A stretch of 64,000 nt of DNA from Ornithodoros turicata (taxonomy: Eukaryota; Arthropoda; Arachnida; Ixodida; Argasidae): contig NC_088206.1 in the NCBI RefSeq assembly GCF_037126465.1, forward strand, positions 9,895,187 through 9,959,186, given 5' to 3'. How positions within the stretch are numbered: position 1 is the stretch's first letter; each line of letters opens with the position of its first letter. Positions 52,280 to 64,000 of this stretch are shown here, one piece after another. Made by a program: the position numbers and the translations under genes. Below the pieces are notes generated by a model. It worked only from the letters and a program-made list of their open reading frames with translations. It was not told the DNA's origin and ran no database searches.

Positions 52280-54100
52280 GAAGGTTGCTTTTCATGGGGA
52301 AGATGAGGGAAACATGAGTTCAGTTGAGTTAAGCAGGACATAAAACAACAGTTCCTACCCGTTCTGAAACTTTTCAGGGTATGAAACTGAAGCGGAGGGT
52401 ACGCACAAGGTATATAATGACTCCTCATTATACGCGATTCATACTACCGAATTCAGTTTCTCCATATTTTTTTAAAAAATTGCTTATCGACTTATCATAC
52501 TCTTAAATGTTTCTTCTTCGTTCTAAATAATATTGAACACATTATCACAGAATGCGCAATGAAGTTAATAACATAGCAATAAATAACAGCCTAGTGGAAG
52601 TAGTGGCTGTTCTAACTGTTCGCGATGCCCAAGGTCACGCTCATTATTTTGATTACAACGAAGGAAAGGGCAGTCATATAGGAAATGTCTGCTTGCGATT
52701 CATTGAAGGCATGCACTACGTGGTGAAATTTGCACAATCGCTGTTCTCCTGCATCCAAGATAGTTTGAGGAGGAAAGTACGCACAATGTAAAATTTTGAC
52801 GACCTCGGAAATACGTGCGCCACATACTGTAGTTTGCACGGCGTTCACCCGATCTGTGTAGACCCAATCGTTTTTCGCCCTAGGCTCCTAAGGCAGGCAG
52901 ACAGCCTCTTTTTTCTTTGTGTGCGTGTGTAAACGACCCCCCCCCCCCCCCGGCGCTCGTGAGGATACGAAATATCGGCGCATATTTTCTTGTCATATGA
53001 AACGCTTCTTCCGTCTCTGGCAGTCAGTGAACCTGTAAAATTCGTGGTGTCGTAAAGACGGTAGGTAAGACGGGAAAGAAATAAAAAAAGTTGTCGAATC
53101 GTATTTCCCAACGTGCGTATTTCAGCGATACATCTCGAGAAAGAAAAAGACGGTTAGAATGCAATCAAAACGAGGATAAGCCAGCTGGCACGCGACAAAA
53201 GAAACAAACCCGACCCAGTACTTGCGAAGGAACGCAGATGAGAAGTTCGACGGTGGAGTTTTCGAACAGACACGCTCAGATTCGAATAGGTTCATGAATA
53301 TGCATATACGAGTACATAGAAAGAGAAACGCAAGGCGCACACAGAAGCAAAATATAAGGTTGTACCCTTCACGTTGAGTTTTGCATATTTCTTTCGTGGC
53401 AGATGAAATCAAATTTAGGCGTAAACCAACACCAGGATTTCACCGGTATCGATCGTTTCATTTCATTTTTACATTTTCTTATAATTTCTTTATCTTCTTC
53501 TATTGCGCCTTTTTGCCCCATAGCGACCTCAACTAAGCTTTGAGCTTGCAGGCAAGAAAACAGAACGAACGACGAGTGAGAAAAAAACACAACATACTGA
53601 TGCCACAGGGTATCTGATGTGGCATTCCTTAGCGAGCGCTGGGTTGAGATAGTACAGCAGGTTTTACATTAGGGTTCCCAAGTGATGTGGAGCTTCGAGA
53701 AAGATAAGGGGTCATCAGTGCGTATGCAGAATGCGCAGTGACAACTCATTATCTCTTGGGTGACAAAAAGCGCTTGCGTACCCCATTCTAAATATTTCCT
53801 AATCTTTGCAACATTCTGCGGTTCGCTTTTTCTTAACCGCAACTCTAAACTTTTATCAGAAAGTTTTAGCATAGCGTAAAATTGGAGCTTCGCGAGCGTA
53901 TAGAAGTAGCTGGCACACACAGCGCACTCGCCGAACGCGAAACCCCCTTTTGCGTGTTCCGCGAGACCGCTATTTTGGAAAGTTTGCGAGCGGAGGGCAA
54001 AGGCGAGCGCCTTGCGTATAGTTTGAGCGCGCCTGTGCAACTCCACCAAGACAACACAAGGCCCGAGCACACTTCCAATTGACGTCTCGCACGTGGCCCT
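52280..54100. other. No confirmed gene; unassigned
   Basis: Holds a C15 run (52937-52951), preceded by 'ggcaggcagacagcc' as in LINE family B, so a decayed tail may lie at 52890-52955. A 133-codon minus-strand frame at 53669-54070 lies in CpG-rich sequence without a recognisable domain. Nothing conclusive. Confidence 0.35.
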
Positions 54101-54104
54101 ATAC

Positions 54105-54361
54105 TACAACACCTCCTACATAGCAGAAGGCCTGCGCCCTTACGTCACGCACGGAGACTTGCGTGAGCTTCGCGAACTGCTTCGAGCTTTTCTCTTGTTC
54201 GCTCTTTCATCGACGTCGTAGCAGCATCAACAGTTTTAACAGGAGGCCACCCTGTGCCACGTAGTGCGCAGGCTTTCTCCTATCTAGGGGGTATTGCCTA
54301 CTATCGCTGTTGGCCAACACCTCCTAGATGGCAGAAGGCCTGCGCCCTACGTCACGCAAGG
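54105..54361. repeat. Three copies of a 45-bp motif, two direct and one inverted
   Basis: 'caacacctcctacatagc', 'agaaggcctgcgcccttacg' at 54105-54154 recurs at 54313-54361. An inverted, diverged copy ('cgtagtgcgcaggctttct', 'cctatctagggggtattg') lies at 54259-54295, forming a hairpin with the third copy across a short loop. Origin unknown; could be the arms of an old foldback. Confidence 0.65.
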
Positions 54362-54619
54362 AGTATTGAAGTGTACAGATTTTCTTGTTATCGTACGCGA
54401 AACTTTCGCGCAGACACATGGACATGAAACGCGGGGGGAGAAAGCCGAAAAGTGAAACATCCAGCGGTCCGATGAAGCTACATCATGTCCGAAGAAGCCA
54501 GAACAAACATCATGTCACTCATATTTGTAGTGCAAGCGTACTTCGCACTATAATAAAAAAAAATATGTGCCTGAACGAAAGCCACTACTTCACTAGGAGG
54601 AAATAAAAGGAAAAATGGA

Positions 54620-54930
54620 TCACCCGTGCGGGTTAAAGGCGTCCTGCTCGTTGGTGGTAGCCAAGGTCGTGCTGAAGACTGGGACGTGGTGGGTTCGAAC
54701 CCTATACCATCGGCTGTGCTGTCTGAGGTTTTCCCTGGGTTTTCCGAAGACTTTCCAGACGAATATCGGCACAGTTACACATGAAGTCAGTCCAGGACGC
54801 ATACTAATTCTCCACTGCACCTGGGTACCTGTATCCCACTCTTTCATGCTGTCCTCTCTCCATCTGTCCACATCTGTCCACTGCTTATAGCCACAGTTGC
54901 TTCGCTGCGCTAATCCGGAATAAAGTCTAA
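54620..54930 (+). mobile_element. SINE family A
   Basis: 'gaagactgggacgtggtgg', B box GGTTCGAACCC (54693-54703), 'ggctgtgctgtctgaggttt', 'tccctgggttttccgaag', 'actttccagacgaatatcgg', then the 3' domain 'catgctgtcctctctccatc', ending 'gctaatccggaataaa'. The A box is degenerate. No target duplication recognised. Confidence 0.83.
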
Positions 54931-54934
54931 ATAA

Positions 54935-56015
54935 GTCTCGTTCACTGGCTTGCAAATATATGCAGTTGGAGACGGTAAGCGCATTACCTTCTCTCTCTCT
55001 TTTCTTTTCTTCTTGTACTTCTTTTTTTTATGTACTTCTTTATTGCGAGCACCCCGCTTATCCCTGTCCCATATCTACGTGCCCCGATTCGTCTTTCTGC
55101 TGAAAAAAAAAAATTAAAAAAATCTGCAACATCGCTCTTCAATTGAATCAGCTAGCTGAACGTTCTATGCTTCAGTTGAACTTCCATCGCAACTCACATT
55201 TCGTATTAGAAAGGCGACATTGGAGAGGCGCACGTATTCGAGACCCGCGGAACTGAATCAGACGGCAAGGCGTGATTCGGCACCGTAAACAAGCGTCGTT
55301 GCAAATAGCGCGAGAAAATTTATTCTCCAAAGCTTGCACCGCTTCGAATGACGTTCACACGCAACGTTCCTCCACGTTGTAATCCACGCTACGTTTCCTC
55401 CTTCCATACTTTACATCTTTTTTTCTTTAAATCGTTTTCTACAATCCTGGTGCTCTTCTTGTCACACTGCCCGGTTGCAGTGTAGCGCATACAGTGGCGC
55501 ACAATGCCAAGTACGAAATTGCAATGCAGTAGGAGATGCAATGCAACCGCTTCTGAGACCGTATAGCAGGAGAAAGTATGCTGAAGTAGGGATCAGCTGA
55601 ACATTGCTTTGACACAGCAGGCCCATACCGCAATGGCTTTACGACTTTCCACAAGACGTTAGAACTTTTTTTACACTATTGGTATTATCGTTTGGACTAC
55701 CAGCGATTGCTCCGGCACATACAACGTGTATTGTGTGCAAATGGACATGGGGCAGAATCTAAACCTATCCAAGCAATCGAACGTAAAGTGATTACCAGGC
55801 ACGTACGAATATTCGAATTTTTCGAATACCGATTAGAAAAGTATATTAGATTCGATTTCCAAATCGACTACGGAATTCTGCATTCCAATTTCAGACCTAA
55901 TTGAGGCGTCTTCCAAACCGAATATATTCGAGAAGTTCACAAGCTGTTTACGAAACACCAAAAAATTGCACACGAGAAGGTCACGAAAATGTGAGCGCTA
56001 CTTTACATTCTGATC
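54935..56015. other. No gene seen
   Basis: CT-rich and A-rich short runs near 54990-55120; otherwise ordinary sequence. A stretch with 'attcgaa' repeats at 55806-55866 is palindromic but short. Confidence 0.4.
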
Positions 56016-56019
56016 CGCA

Positions 56020-56062
56020 TGTTTATTTCCCAAATAAACGTATATCCCCCCCCCCCTCCGTG
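56020..56062 (+). mobile_element. Short LINE family B tail with C12
   Basis: 'tttcccaaataaacgtata' then 'tccccccccccc' matches the poly-C end of the family B LINE. Only about 40 bases are recognisable. Confidence 0.4.
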
Positions 56063-56289
56063 TATGTGCTGGATGTGTATTCGGTCTGGTTACACAACGA
56101 TTCCCCTCGTATTTGCTTAGGTTATGTATGTATTCACTTAGGTAGGCACGCAGTGCTGGCGACTATACGACGGCGTAAAAAAAAAAGAAAAAGAAAAGAA
56201 AAAAGCACAGCCCCATCAAGGAAAAAATGTCAGAGTCTGGCCAACGCAGAACGCAAGTACGTGCGAGGCTTTCTACGTGATGGGGGGGG

Positions 56290-56430
56290 GGGGGGGGAAG
56301 TAAACATTGCTTCCAGCACCGGGCGTCGGAGATCTCCGGCGCACGTCAAAAGAACTTCAGGTGGTCCAAATTATCGACAGTCCTATCCTGCGGCACGTGC
56401 AACATGTCGTCACACTGCGCAAACAAACCT
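56290..56430 (+). mobile_element. SINE family D, second copy
   Basis: After a G run (56283-56297): 'aagtaaacattgcttcc', 'agcaccgggcgtcggag', 'atctccggcgcacgtc', 'aggtggtccaaattatc', 'gcggcacgtgcaacatgtcg'. It matches 5480-5690 block by block but without the LINE-tail insertion, so it shows the empty site. Confidence 0.7.
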
Positions 56431-56555
56431 AACGTGTAACATCACGGTACTATTATTTTCTTCGTGATGTAGTTCGTCCATCTGCTGACGTGCATGTACG
56501 GCATTTATACGCACAACCCGCAGACGATTCAAGGAAGACTGACGTCAATCTTGCC

Positions 56556-56600
56556 ACATCATCATCATCATCCATTCATCTATGTAGTTGTTGTTGCCAC
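56556..56600 (+). mobile_element. Terminal 3' end of LINE family B
   Basis: 'catcatcatcatccattc', 'atctatgtagttgttgttg'. This is the terminal sequence whose complement forms the 40-bp insert at 16659-16698, and it resembles the ends at 4210-4240 and 62012-62056. No poly-C precedes it here, so this is another extremely short copy. Confidence 0.55.
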
Positions 56601-56604
56601 GAGA

Positions 56605-57130
56605 TGTTTTGCCAGAAAGGAAAAGGAAGACGTGCAAGTATTCATGTCTTGCAAAGGCAACGTGATCTTCGACTTCGCACACTGTTATCAGGGATGGCGC
56701 AAGCTGTTGCTTGCTTTTAGCACGTAGTACGCGGAACCCGTTCTGTATGAGCTAGAAGCACGCCTCCATTGAGAAAGATTTCAGTGGCTTCCTACACGTG
56801 TCGACAAAAAGGGGATTCCGCGTTGGCGGAAGGTATGTGAAAGGCACTCCAGAAAAGTGTAGCGGGTGTGTTTGCCTCTCCTTTCTAGTTGGTCCTCCCG
56901 TTTTCTGTGTACTCGTCCCAGCACCGTTACCCAGAAGACCACAGCAGAAGATGCTAAAAACGTCATGCCTTTCTGCTCCCAAATGAGCACGATCGCTGAA
57001 GGTGATGTGTCCCTTCGTACAGTGCCAACCATGGGGAATATCCTGCGGCGTAGCTACAAGGTATTCTGTAGCAGACGACAGGAGATGACGCAGACGCCGT
57101 CGACTAGCAAAGCGCAGTAGCAACGCTACA
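56605..57130. other. No confirmed gene
   Basis: Frames on both strands at 56752-57123 overlap completely and have no recognisable domain, so neither is called. Confidence 0.35.
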
Positions 57131-57132
57131 TA

Positions 57133-58007
57133 CAGGGTGTCCCAGAAAACGTGTCATTGAATTATAATAAAAAAAACTACACCACCTAGAGTCATGCGGT
57201 CAACGGCATTTGTTCTTACTGGGTTTTTGCCACCTCCTCATGTGAATGTTGTGTAACGTAAGTTTAATTATGCAAATTTTTTCGAGCTGAACTTGAAAAT
57301 TTGCATAGTAAATGTCACTTTTTTACCCCACCAATGTGAAGAGCGTGTCTAATTTACTCAAATTAATGATAATTGACAGGGATATTCAGGAGCTATCGCA
57401 TCGGAAAAAATAGCCGAACATCATGCTCTACGGAGGTAGCACAGAATAGCGCACGATGAATTTTTCAGGGCAATCTTTGTCAGTCCGACGAAAGGAGGTT
57501 GGAAACCCAACCCACCCCGGCATCGCAGAAAGAGATAACGCAGGCATGGCACGTCCGACTTTCACTGGGAGAATGCTTTCCCTCTCGCAGTTTTAGGAAC
57601 TGTTACTTTTTCTACTATCACTCTGTGGGCTGGCTTCGGAACCTCCTTTCGTCGGACTGCGAGCGATTGCGCTCAAAAAGACATCGCGCGTTATGGTCCG
57701 GTGCTCCGAAAAGCATGATATTCGGCTATCTTTTCCGATGGGATAGCTCGTGAATATCACTGTCAATTATCATGAATTGGAGTGAATTCGGCACGCTCTT
57801 CATATTGGTGGGGTAAACAAGTGACCTTCCCTTGGCAAATTTCTGAGTTCAGTTCGCAAATATTTGCATAATTAAACTTGGGGTACATGACATTAACTTT
57901 ACAGGGTGGCAAAAACCTAATAAGAACAAATGCCGTTGACCGCATGATTCTAGGTGGCGTAGTTTTTTTTAATTATAATTCAATGACACGTTTTCTGGGA
58001 CACCCTG
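57133..58007. mobile_element. 875-bp foldback element with TA target duplication
   Basis: Both halves are near-complementary along almost their whole length: CAGGGTGTCCCAGAAAACG at the left, and its complement at the right, with inner blocks such as 'gtcaacggcatttgttctta' and 'aaaatagccgaacatcatg' mirrored. Only about 140 bases in the centre are unpaired. TA lies at 57131-57132 and 58008-58009. The TA duplication points to the Tc1/mariner-type insertion mode. No coding capacity. Transcripts would form a 350-bp double-stranded RNA. Confidence 0.85.
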
Positions 58008-58009
58008 TA

Positions 58010-59435
58010 GATAAAGAAAGCCTGATCGTTTGAAAGGGACAGTCGCATACGGAAACCCATCTGTGAAACACCACTATATGTTCACCATCTGACGACAACC
58101 TGATCAGCTAATTTTTTCGCCCGAAAAGTGCTGAGATGTTGCATAAACGAATTTTAAAGATCAGCGCTGCTTCCGCAGCTGCAGGCGGCTCCCACGGCGT
58201 GCCGTCACTCACTAACCGGAGGAGTGAGAGGACGGCGCTCAGAGGAGAAAGGCGCCGTCCAGACGAACTACGTGATGACTAGGGCCCATATTTTTAGGCA
58301 TTTGCCTATAAATGCTCAGAAACGCGTAAATACGACATTTTGGGGTTGTCTGCCTTTTTATCGACTCTATTGAACTGCAACCTTTTTTAACCTTTTTATA
58401 CCCCTGTCAGACGGCATGCTCGAAGGACTTCGGGGAATTTTCATTTGCAAAATATGACCTCTGACAGCCGTGCCAGACGGCAACTCAAAGGACCTTTCTA
58501 AGAAATGACCATCAACGCGAAAGGAGGCCCCCAACGACATTTGAGGAGCAGAAAGGAGCAATCTCGACAACAGTGTTATGCCATTGTACCCTCGCTACCT
58601 TCGCAGCTGAATGTAGGAAAACCTATAAAATGCGGATAATGGAGTGAAACTGTGTAAACGTATTTAGATCCTATTTAGAGAAGTGCATATGGCTTCTGCA
58701 TCTTGATTTGTGGCGCACAGACCAACTTCAAATTTCCGCGGCCTCGTGCACTTTCTTCAAGAAACGGGCATATAGCGGAAAGACCACTCTAGTGCACCTC
58801 TAGTGCCTATTATGCACCACACAAAATAGGCTCCGCCTCTCGTTCATTTTCAACAAATCGGGGGCGAGAACGTTGTCATTCGGGATGATGGTTGGCTAGG
58901 AGCGTGCTATGTGGTAAAGTTCATTTTTAATAGTGTACTTAAATGCGTAATGTTTAAATTGGTACTGGTACAACGGTTAGGAAGCACGCGAGCTGGTCAT
59001 ATAGATGAACACTGAAATACCCCGAGATGAGGGACATTAAAAAAAAGGGGGGAGGGACAAACACAACGAAGTATCAACGAAACCTCAAGCATCTTATTGA
59101 GAGACATTGAGTATGGATGAATTGGTAGACGTGGCACCTAAGCCTATGTTTGCAATACATATTTTTCGCGTATCGCGCTCTAAGGCGCGTATCGATAAAT
59201 CACGCGCGCTGTCGCCATGAAACTTTATCGCGGCATAAAACTAGGCGCATAGCAGTTAAGACAGCACATAAAATATTTTCCCATGTGTAGAAACGTAACT
59301 GGATCACTTAAATCTCCTGCAGGAACAAGATTCTGTGTCGAAGCACAAAGAACGTTGTTCGTCGCAGGCCGCTATAAAGCCCGGTCATCAGCGTAACAAA
59401 GCGCCTGTGAGTTGCTTCTTACAGAAAGCTTATCC
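58010..59435. other. No gene seen
   Basis: Mixed sequence with no supported frame. 'ctctagtgcacctctagtgc' near 58785-58805 is a small direct repeat. Confidence 0.4.
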
Positions 59436-59437
59436 TA

Positions 59438-60189
59438 ATAGTCAACTCTCATTTTATGGCCCTTCGATTTACGAATTCCCTCGGTTTATGAACGGCGTCA
59501 CAAGGAACCAAACTGTTTCCATGTTTTTGTCCGTCCGTTTATGAACCCTCGATATCCAAACTGTGAACGGATTTTCAGGGAACGAACCGCAAAAACACAT
59601 GTCGATTTATGAACGGGGACGGCGGAGCCGTCCAGAGGTTGACTCCCGGGGAAGTACAGGGATCTCGTCAACAAAGATGAACAAATAATGGAGGTCAAGC
59701 ACCCGTTCAGCGTCTTACAGCCACAGCGATTACCAGTGAGGATACGCTTATTTTGCGAGTGGAAAAAATTTACTTCCAGGTAACCTGCGACGGCCGAGCG
59801 GACGTGAGTTTCAATCTTATCTAGAAGATGATGATCATGATAATAATATTAATAATGATGATAATAATGATAATATATTGTTGATAAAGTGCCCATAAAC
59901 AAGATAGAAACACCTCATGGCTCCAAGAAAAAGCGTTCAGCTCTCACAGCCGGTAACAAACAAGATATTTGTTGCTGCAAAGAGTCTCACCCCTCGGCTA
60001 ACATGAATGCCATTATTCTCAATTGGATTCACGGTGACCGTGGAAATAAACGTAATCTAAGTACTGCGTTTCCTGTCATACTCCAGCCCATTTCTCTTCC
60101 GCGCCCATTGCAGCTCGATTTAATAATCCCTCGATTTATGAACGATTTTTCGAGAAACGAAGGGTGTTCACGAATGGAGGGTTGACTAT
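59438..60189. mobile_element. Non-autonomous TIR element with AATAGTCAACYCTC ends
   Basis: Left AATAGTCAACTCTC and right-end complement AATAGTCAACCCTCCATT. Both subterminal regions repeat 'cgatttatgaac' and 'cggtttatgaacgg' in opposite orientation. This resembles pogo/Tigger-like ends, where 'atttatgaac' repeats are common. No transposase motif. About 750 bp. Confidence 0.65.
59829..59882 (+). repeat. ATAATGAT-rich microsatellite
   Basis: Irregular array of 'gat', 'aat' and 'aataat' inside the TIR element at 59438-60189. Explained by slippage; no other role seen. Confidence 0.8.
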
Positions 60190-60194
60190 TATGA

Positions 60195-61730
60195 ATTTCA
60201 ATAGCGTTCTTTTAGAGTCGTTTTCATCAAAATAAACTCTGCATCTTGTACGAGAGAATTTCGCTACATCAGCGTGTGTACCTACTTTTGGAGCAAGAAG
60301 CGGAGGTGGCTCGGCTCTGCAACGAAGATGGCTTTAATGAATAATTCTAGAGCGTACATGGAAAACGAAACCTCGACACGCGAGACGATGATGAGGATGA
60401 CACAGAGACTGGATGTAGCGGTGTGCGACAGTGCTATAAAGCGACGCCATTCCTACACCGCTTGCTTACTCCATAATCCTGATACTGTCTAGAGGGGAGT
60501 AATTTGTGCGTGCAGAACCGCAAGGAATCTTAATTTAAGAGTAAGCTGCAATATGCAGGCGTTTCCTTATACCTGATGGTAGTGCTTTATGACATTCTGT
60601 GATAAGCAATGCGGCTTGTGCTGCGACACGAAATTTAAGATTCTAATCCGTATTTTGCTTCTATTATCATCATCATACGAACGATATTTTATGCGCCATT
60701 CTAAGTGATACGCATATCGAGTTTTATGTGCCGATAAAAGTCTTTTAAAGCAGCGGCGCACATCCGCGTAACTTATCGATGAGCAGAGTTTTTACCATTT
60801 AATTTATTCGGAAAAGTTTCATTACAAATAGACTCCGCGCACTGTCGTGTTTTCCGCGTCGTTTGCAAGTATGAGATATAGAGATCGCAGCGAGTTTCAA
60901 ATGCAGCAGCAGGCAACAAAATCTAACCTCATAGCTCACTGGAGCGGTGCATGCGTATTAGAAGCTGTTTTGCATACAAAACGAATGAAATGCAGCCACG
61001 GGATTTCAGTTGCAGTAGCCCTCATTTGTATGCACCTCAAATAAAGTTGTTGTTTGTATGTACCGCTTTGTCCGGAATGAAGTTAGTGTTGTTCTTCCGT
61101 CCATGGCTGTCTCCTGTAAAGCGTGCTTTCGCCGCATTGACAAAGTGTACGCAGGGGAAGCAGCAGAACAAGATGTAGCTCCCCAAAGCGCTTTGCCAGT
61201 AGGTTTAATGTTGCTGCGCTGTCGAAATAGAGTGTGATGATAGCAGGGACGGCCTTTTTTGGGTTCGTTTCCATACACACCTCGTGGAGGCAGTATTGTG
61301 TTGTAATTGACAATGAAGCACTACGAAGCACGCTGAGCGAGGTGGCGAATAAATTGAGATGCTTGAGCCTGTGTACAAGACGTCCCTTACACACCGTCGG
61401 AGCACAATTCACTCAGCACCAAAAGTATCGGCAAAATATTCCTGTGGCCGTAACTCCTGCTAAACGCAAGAGGACTTCGGCAACCTGGAAGGCGCCGAAG
61501 AGAGTTTCTATGAGGGCGTAAAAACAAACCAATTTTATGCCATTCACAATGGCTTTGTCTTTGGCGACCGGACTGTGTACACAGAACCGCAGAATGCATT
61601 GTGGTCGGGATGTCCCCAAAAGACGACTACAAATCTTTGTGAGTGTCCGACACTTCGCGTATCTTCCCAATGGAAGACGATATATAGCTAGAAATTATAA
61701 ATCACACAACTCACTGTGGATTAACATACA
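60195..61730. other. No gene seen
   Basis: Frames on both strands around 61083-61670 are open at once and have no recognisable motif. Poor evidence for any gene. Confidence 0.35.
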
Positions 61731-61737
61731 TGTACCA

Positions 61738-62060
61738 TACCTCCTTGGACCCGTCCCTCGGCCTACTCAGTGGGCCGTCACCACAGTCCTGCTCCGCTTC
61801 TTAAAAGACTCGGGCCTTGCGTCTGCCCTCTGACTGGACATTCTTGAGACTTTCTTTCGTGGCTGTTTTTCTCTCATTTTTTCTTTCCTTTCTTTTTGTT
61901 TATTTTTCAGTTTCTTTTTCGAAATAGCGAGCTGACAATAGCCTGGCTGACATTTCCGTTTTTTATTTCCTTCCTTTTTTCTTTCACTCTATTAAACATA
62001 TCCCCCCCCCCCATTTCATCACCACTTCTCCTTCATTTATTGTTGTTGTTGTTGTTGTGG
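61738..62060 (+). pseudogene. LINE family B 3' end with ORF2 C-terminus
   Basis: Coding tail LLGPVPRPTQWAVTTVLLRF then LKDSGLASAL and a stop (61831-61833). The LGP(W/V)P..., LL.FL.(D/Q)(S/T)GL ending is the usual C-terminus of tick LINE ORF2 proteins as I recall them. The 3' untranslated part follows: pyrimidine-rich stretch, 'aatagcgagctgacaatagc', 'attaaacatatcc', poly-C, 'cttctccttcatttattg', then (TTG)n to 62056. It is the longest 3' copy of family B and identifies the shorter tails. The rest of ORF2 is absent. Confidence 0.7.
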
Positions 62061-62064
62061 TAAA

Positions 62065-62690
62065 TACCAGTTATGTCGCGACGGAAAGCCACGAATTATC
62101 ATCATCATTATGGATTGCTAATTACTAGAAATTGAGACATGCTTGTTACTGGAGACGGGAATGTTCAACCATGCTGTATACGTCTGCTATTGCTTTTTCA
62201 CATACTACTTGCTACCGTATGAGCAACCCCCCCCCCCCCCCATCATTTAGCGTTTCAAATGCCTTCTGTTGCCGCAAACAACGTTCAAACGTCCAGTCGT
62301 TCTAGTTCCACGGTAATTAAAAGCGATCTAATTAATCTACGTCCAATTAGCTGATGTAATTAGGCGAAGAAAGCTACGAAGCCGCACTGGCAGTCTTATC
62401 ATTTGTCTTGTTTTTTTGTTTTTTTTAAGCTGGCCACAAAGAACGGAATCTAGCATAGTCCAAAGCTCCGAATACAACGATTCAAGCTCAAGTCACAGAC
62501 GGATGCTGCCTTTCGTCGTACAGAGACATGCGTGGAACAAAGCCCGTTTTCTAAGTAATTCACATGCACATGGCGTACACGGTCAACAGTGCAGCGCAGC
62601 GGTATCTAAGATATAGTAAGCTCAGCAGCGTCAAAACCTCCGGGTGTTATTTTTTTTTATATTTTCTTGGTTTAGGCTTATACTTTCGGT
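62065..62690. other. No gene seen
   Basis: Contains a C14 run (62227-62240). No coding or repeat assignment. Confidence 0.4.
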
Positions 62691-62696
62691 ATTATA

Positions 62697-62882
62697 CACT
62701 CGTGGCCAAAAGCTTAGAGATGGACATCATTTTGTTTTAATTACTTTGTAATTAATTGCAAATCATCTGATCACTCTTCACGAGATCCTAAGGTGATTGC
62801 AAACTGCTGCTACAGAAACAAAAGCACAAACTCTTGTTGAAACAAAAATTTATGTGAGTCTCAAAACCTTTGGCCACGACTG
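62697..62882. mobile_element. 186-bp Tc1/mariner-type MITE
   Basis: Ends CACTCGTGGCCAAAAGCTT and right-end complement CAGTCGTGGCCAAAGGTTTT, flanked by TA at 62695-62696 and 62883-62884. (C)AGTCGTGGCCAAA is the typical Tc1-like terminus. Inner sequence AT-rich and non-coding. Confidence 0.82.
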
Positions 62883-62889
62883 TATGTCT

Positions 62890-64000
62890 CGTCGATGTGT
62901 TGAACAAGACATCAGCATGGCATATTAAGTACCGAAACAGGTCCAAAGGCACAGCGAACAAAAACACCACATACGGTTAAGGCTTAAGGAAAATAGAATG
63001 ACTGGATTTACAAACACCAGGAAGATAACGGCATGTGCACTGGTCTTGAGGAATGCACAAGTCATTTTACGCAGAAGTGTTTTCTCCCATGCGTCAGGCT
63101 TTAAAAGAACGCTAGATAGTTGAAACCCTTCCGAAGGGGATTTTACGTTGGAGCTCTTAAAACTAAGGATTAGTTTAAGTAGCGAAGCCCTAGAAGGGAC
63201 ATAAATAAGAGACTTAAAAACGCGGCAGTCGTGAAACAAATGAAAGGAAAGTGCTTCACTAAGGACACCCAGGAGTAACTGACTCCCTGTGTTTCCAGAT
63301 TGGAACAGAATTAAGTTACCCTCCAAGACACTTTCGTGTGTCGGAATAGCAAGACTTTTCAGACAGTAGCGAAATGACATCAGGACCTGCAAAATGTGTA
63401 GCATTTCCATCTTTCTTTTCTCATTGAGGATGACTGGTGTGCTCGCACTTCTACTTCATGGGGTTAATTCCCATATTGTATTAAATAACCACCCCATTAA
63501 TAAATACCCCTTAAATAATCAGTATCCCTAGTTGATAATCAGTAGGTAACTAGTTGAGAATTGAGGAGAGAAACTTGAGAAACTTGAGAGAAACTTGAGA
63601 ATGAGGAGAGAAGTATTACCATTACCCACCCCTGACAATACGCGAAAAAAAAAAATCAGCTGAATATGTTGAATAGTTATGAAGATAAAAGGCGTCCAAC
63701 TTCGTAGAAAGCGCAGTGATCGAAATTCCCACACCTGAATGATGCTTAATTAAAAAAAAAAAAAACAACGAATTATTTTCAACTACTTTCAGCACCAATA
63801 TGCCTCCTAGGGACAAGGCTTTAATATATGTTTGAAAGAAAAAAAAAATTGCAGAAGTCGACCGAACCACCCCGCCTGATTCGGCGTGAAATCACCATAT
63901 TGTTATTAACCATCAATACTTCATGCCAACCCTTCAAATAACCCGTGCTTGTTGTGAACCTGGGATGATGCAGACGTATTATTTGTCTTCGAGAGCGGCA
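62890..64000. other. No confirmed gene; unrecognised 161-codon frame
   Basis: A minus-strand frame at 62925-63410 (161 codons) is one of the longest not built on a tandem repeat. It is Leu/Phe/Ser-rich without identifiable domain or splice context. Short 'gagaaactt' repeats occur at 63568-63606. The window ends without a recognisable feature. Confidence 0.3.

Noticed and set aside
55901..56467. 188-codon plus-strand frame
   Set aside because: Spans a LINE tail, an A-rich run, a G run and a SINE; no motif.

Overview
This window looks like nuclear DNA of a tick or close relative (Acari). The main basis is the short interspersed elements. Several tRNA-derived SINE families here have bodies I recall from tick genomes, including the 'cggcacagtt..gaagtcggcc' body and the 'ctccggcgcacgt..aggtggtc' body. 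The transposon mix also fits: hAT elements with 8-bp target duplications, long-armed foldback elements, Tc1/mariner- and pogo-type miniature elements, LINE 3' ends and a decayed Ty3/gypsy element. The organism call is recognition from memory, not a database search. I cannot separate hard from soft ticks.

I see no intact host protein gene, no convincing true tRNA or rRNA gene and no CRISPR. Most apparent reading frames are chance frames or run through repeats. The window reads as intergenic or intronic DNA built by repeated insertion. The coding traces are mostly mobile: LINE reverse-transcriptase and C-terminal fragments (2.3, 11.1-12.2 and 61.8 kb), a hAT transposase first exon with a zinc finger (7.4-7.95 kb), and gypsy gag, protease, reverse transcriptase, RNase H and integrase remnants (35.2-39.0 kb, minus strand).

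Layout: 1-7 kb holds SINE and LINE tails and a cluster of short palindromes. 7.25-8.4 kb is a hAT element disrupted by a SINE. 8.7-9.2 and 30.2-31.0 kb are one foldback family. 11-12.2 kb is a LINE graveyard. 14.8-16.9 kb is a four-level nest (SINE, hAT, second hAT, 40-bp LINE tail). 17.4-18.7 kb has two inverted-repeat elements. 22.3-23.3 kb is a CpG-rich promoter-like island, the best place to look for a host gene start. 25.65-29.5 kb is a 1.9-kb tandem duplication. 32.7 kb carries a small hAT MITE. 35.2-39 kb is the gypsy pseudogene, cut by a SINE and a hAT MITE. 40-48 kb has scattered MITEs and SINEs. 49.1-50.6 kb is a six-copy 236-bp satellite with a two-copy higher-order pattern. 51.4 kb is a GAC/GAT microsatellite. 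57.1-58.0 kb is an 875-bp foldback. 59.4-60.2 kb is a TIR element. 61.7-62.9 kb holds a LINE 3' end and a Tc1-like MITE.

The elements record an insertion order. SINEs land in hAT and gypsy DNA, hATs land in SINEs and in each other, and very short LINE 3' tails land in all of them. Many junctions still carry exact target-site duplications, so the order can be read directly from the sequence.
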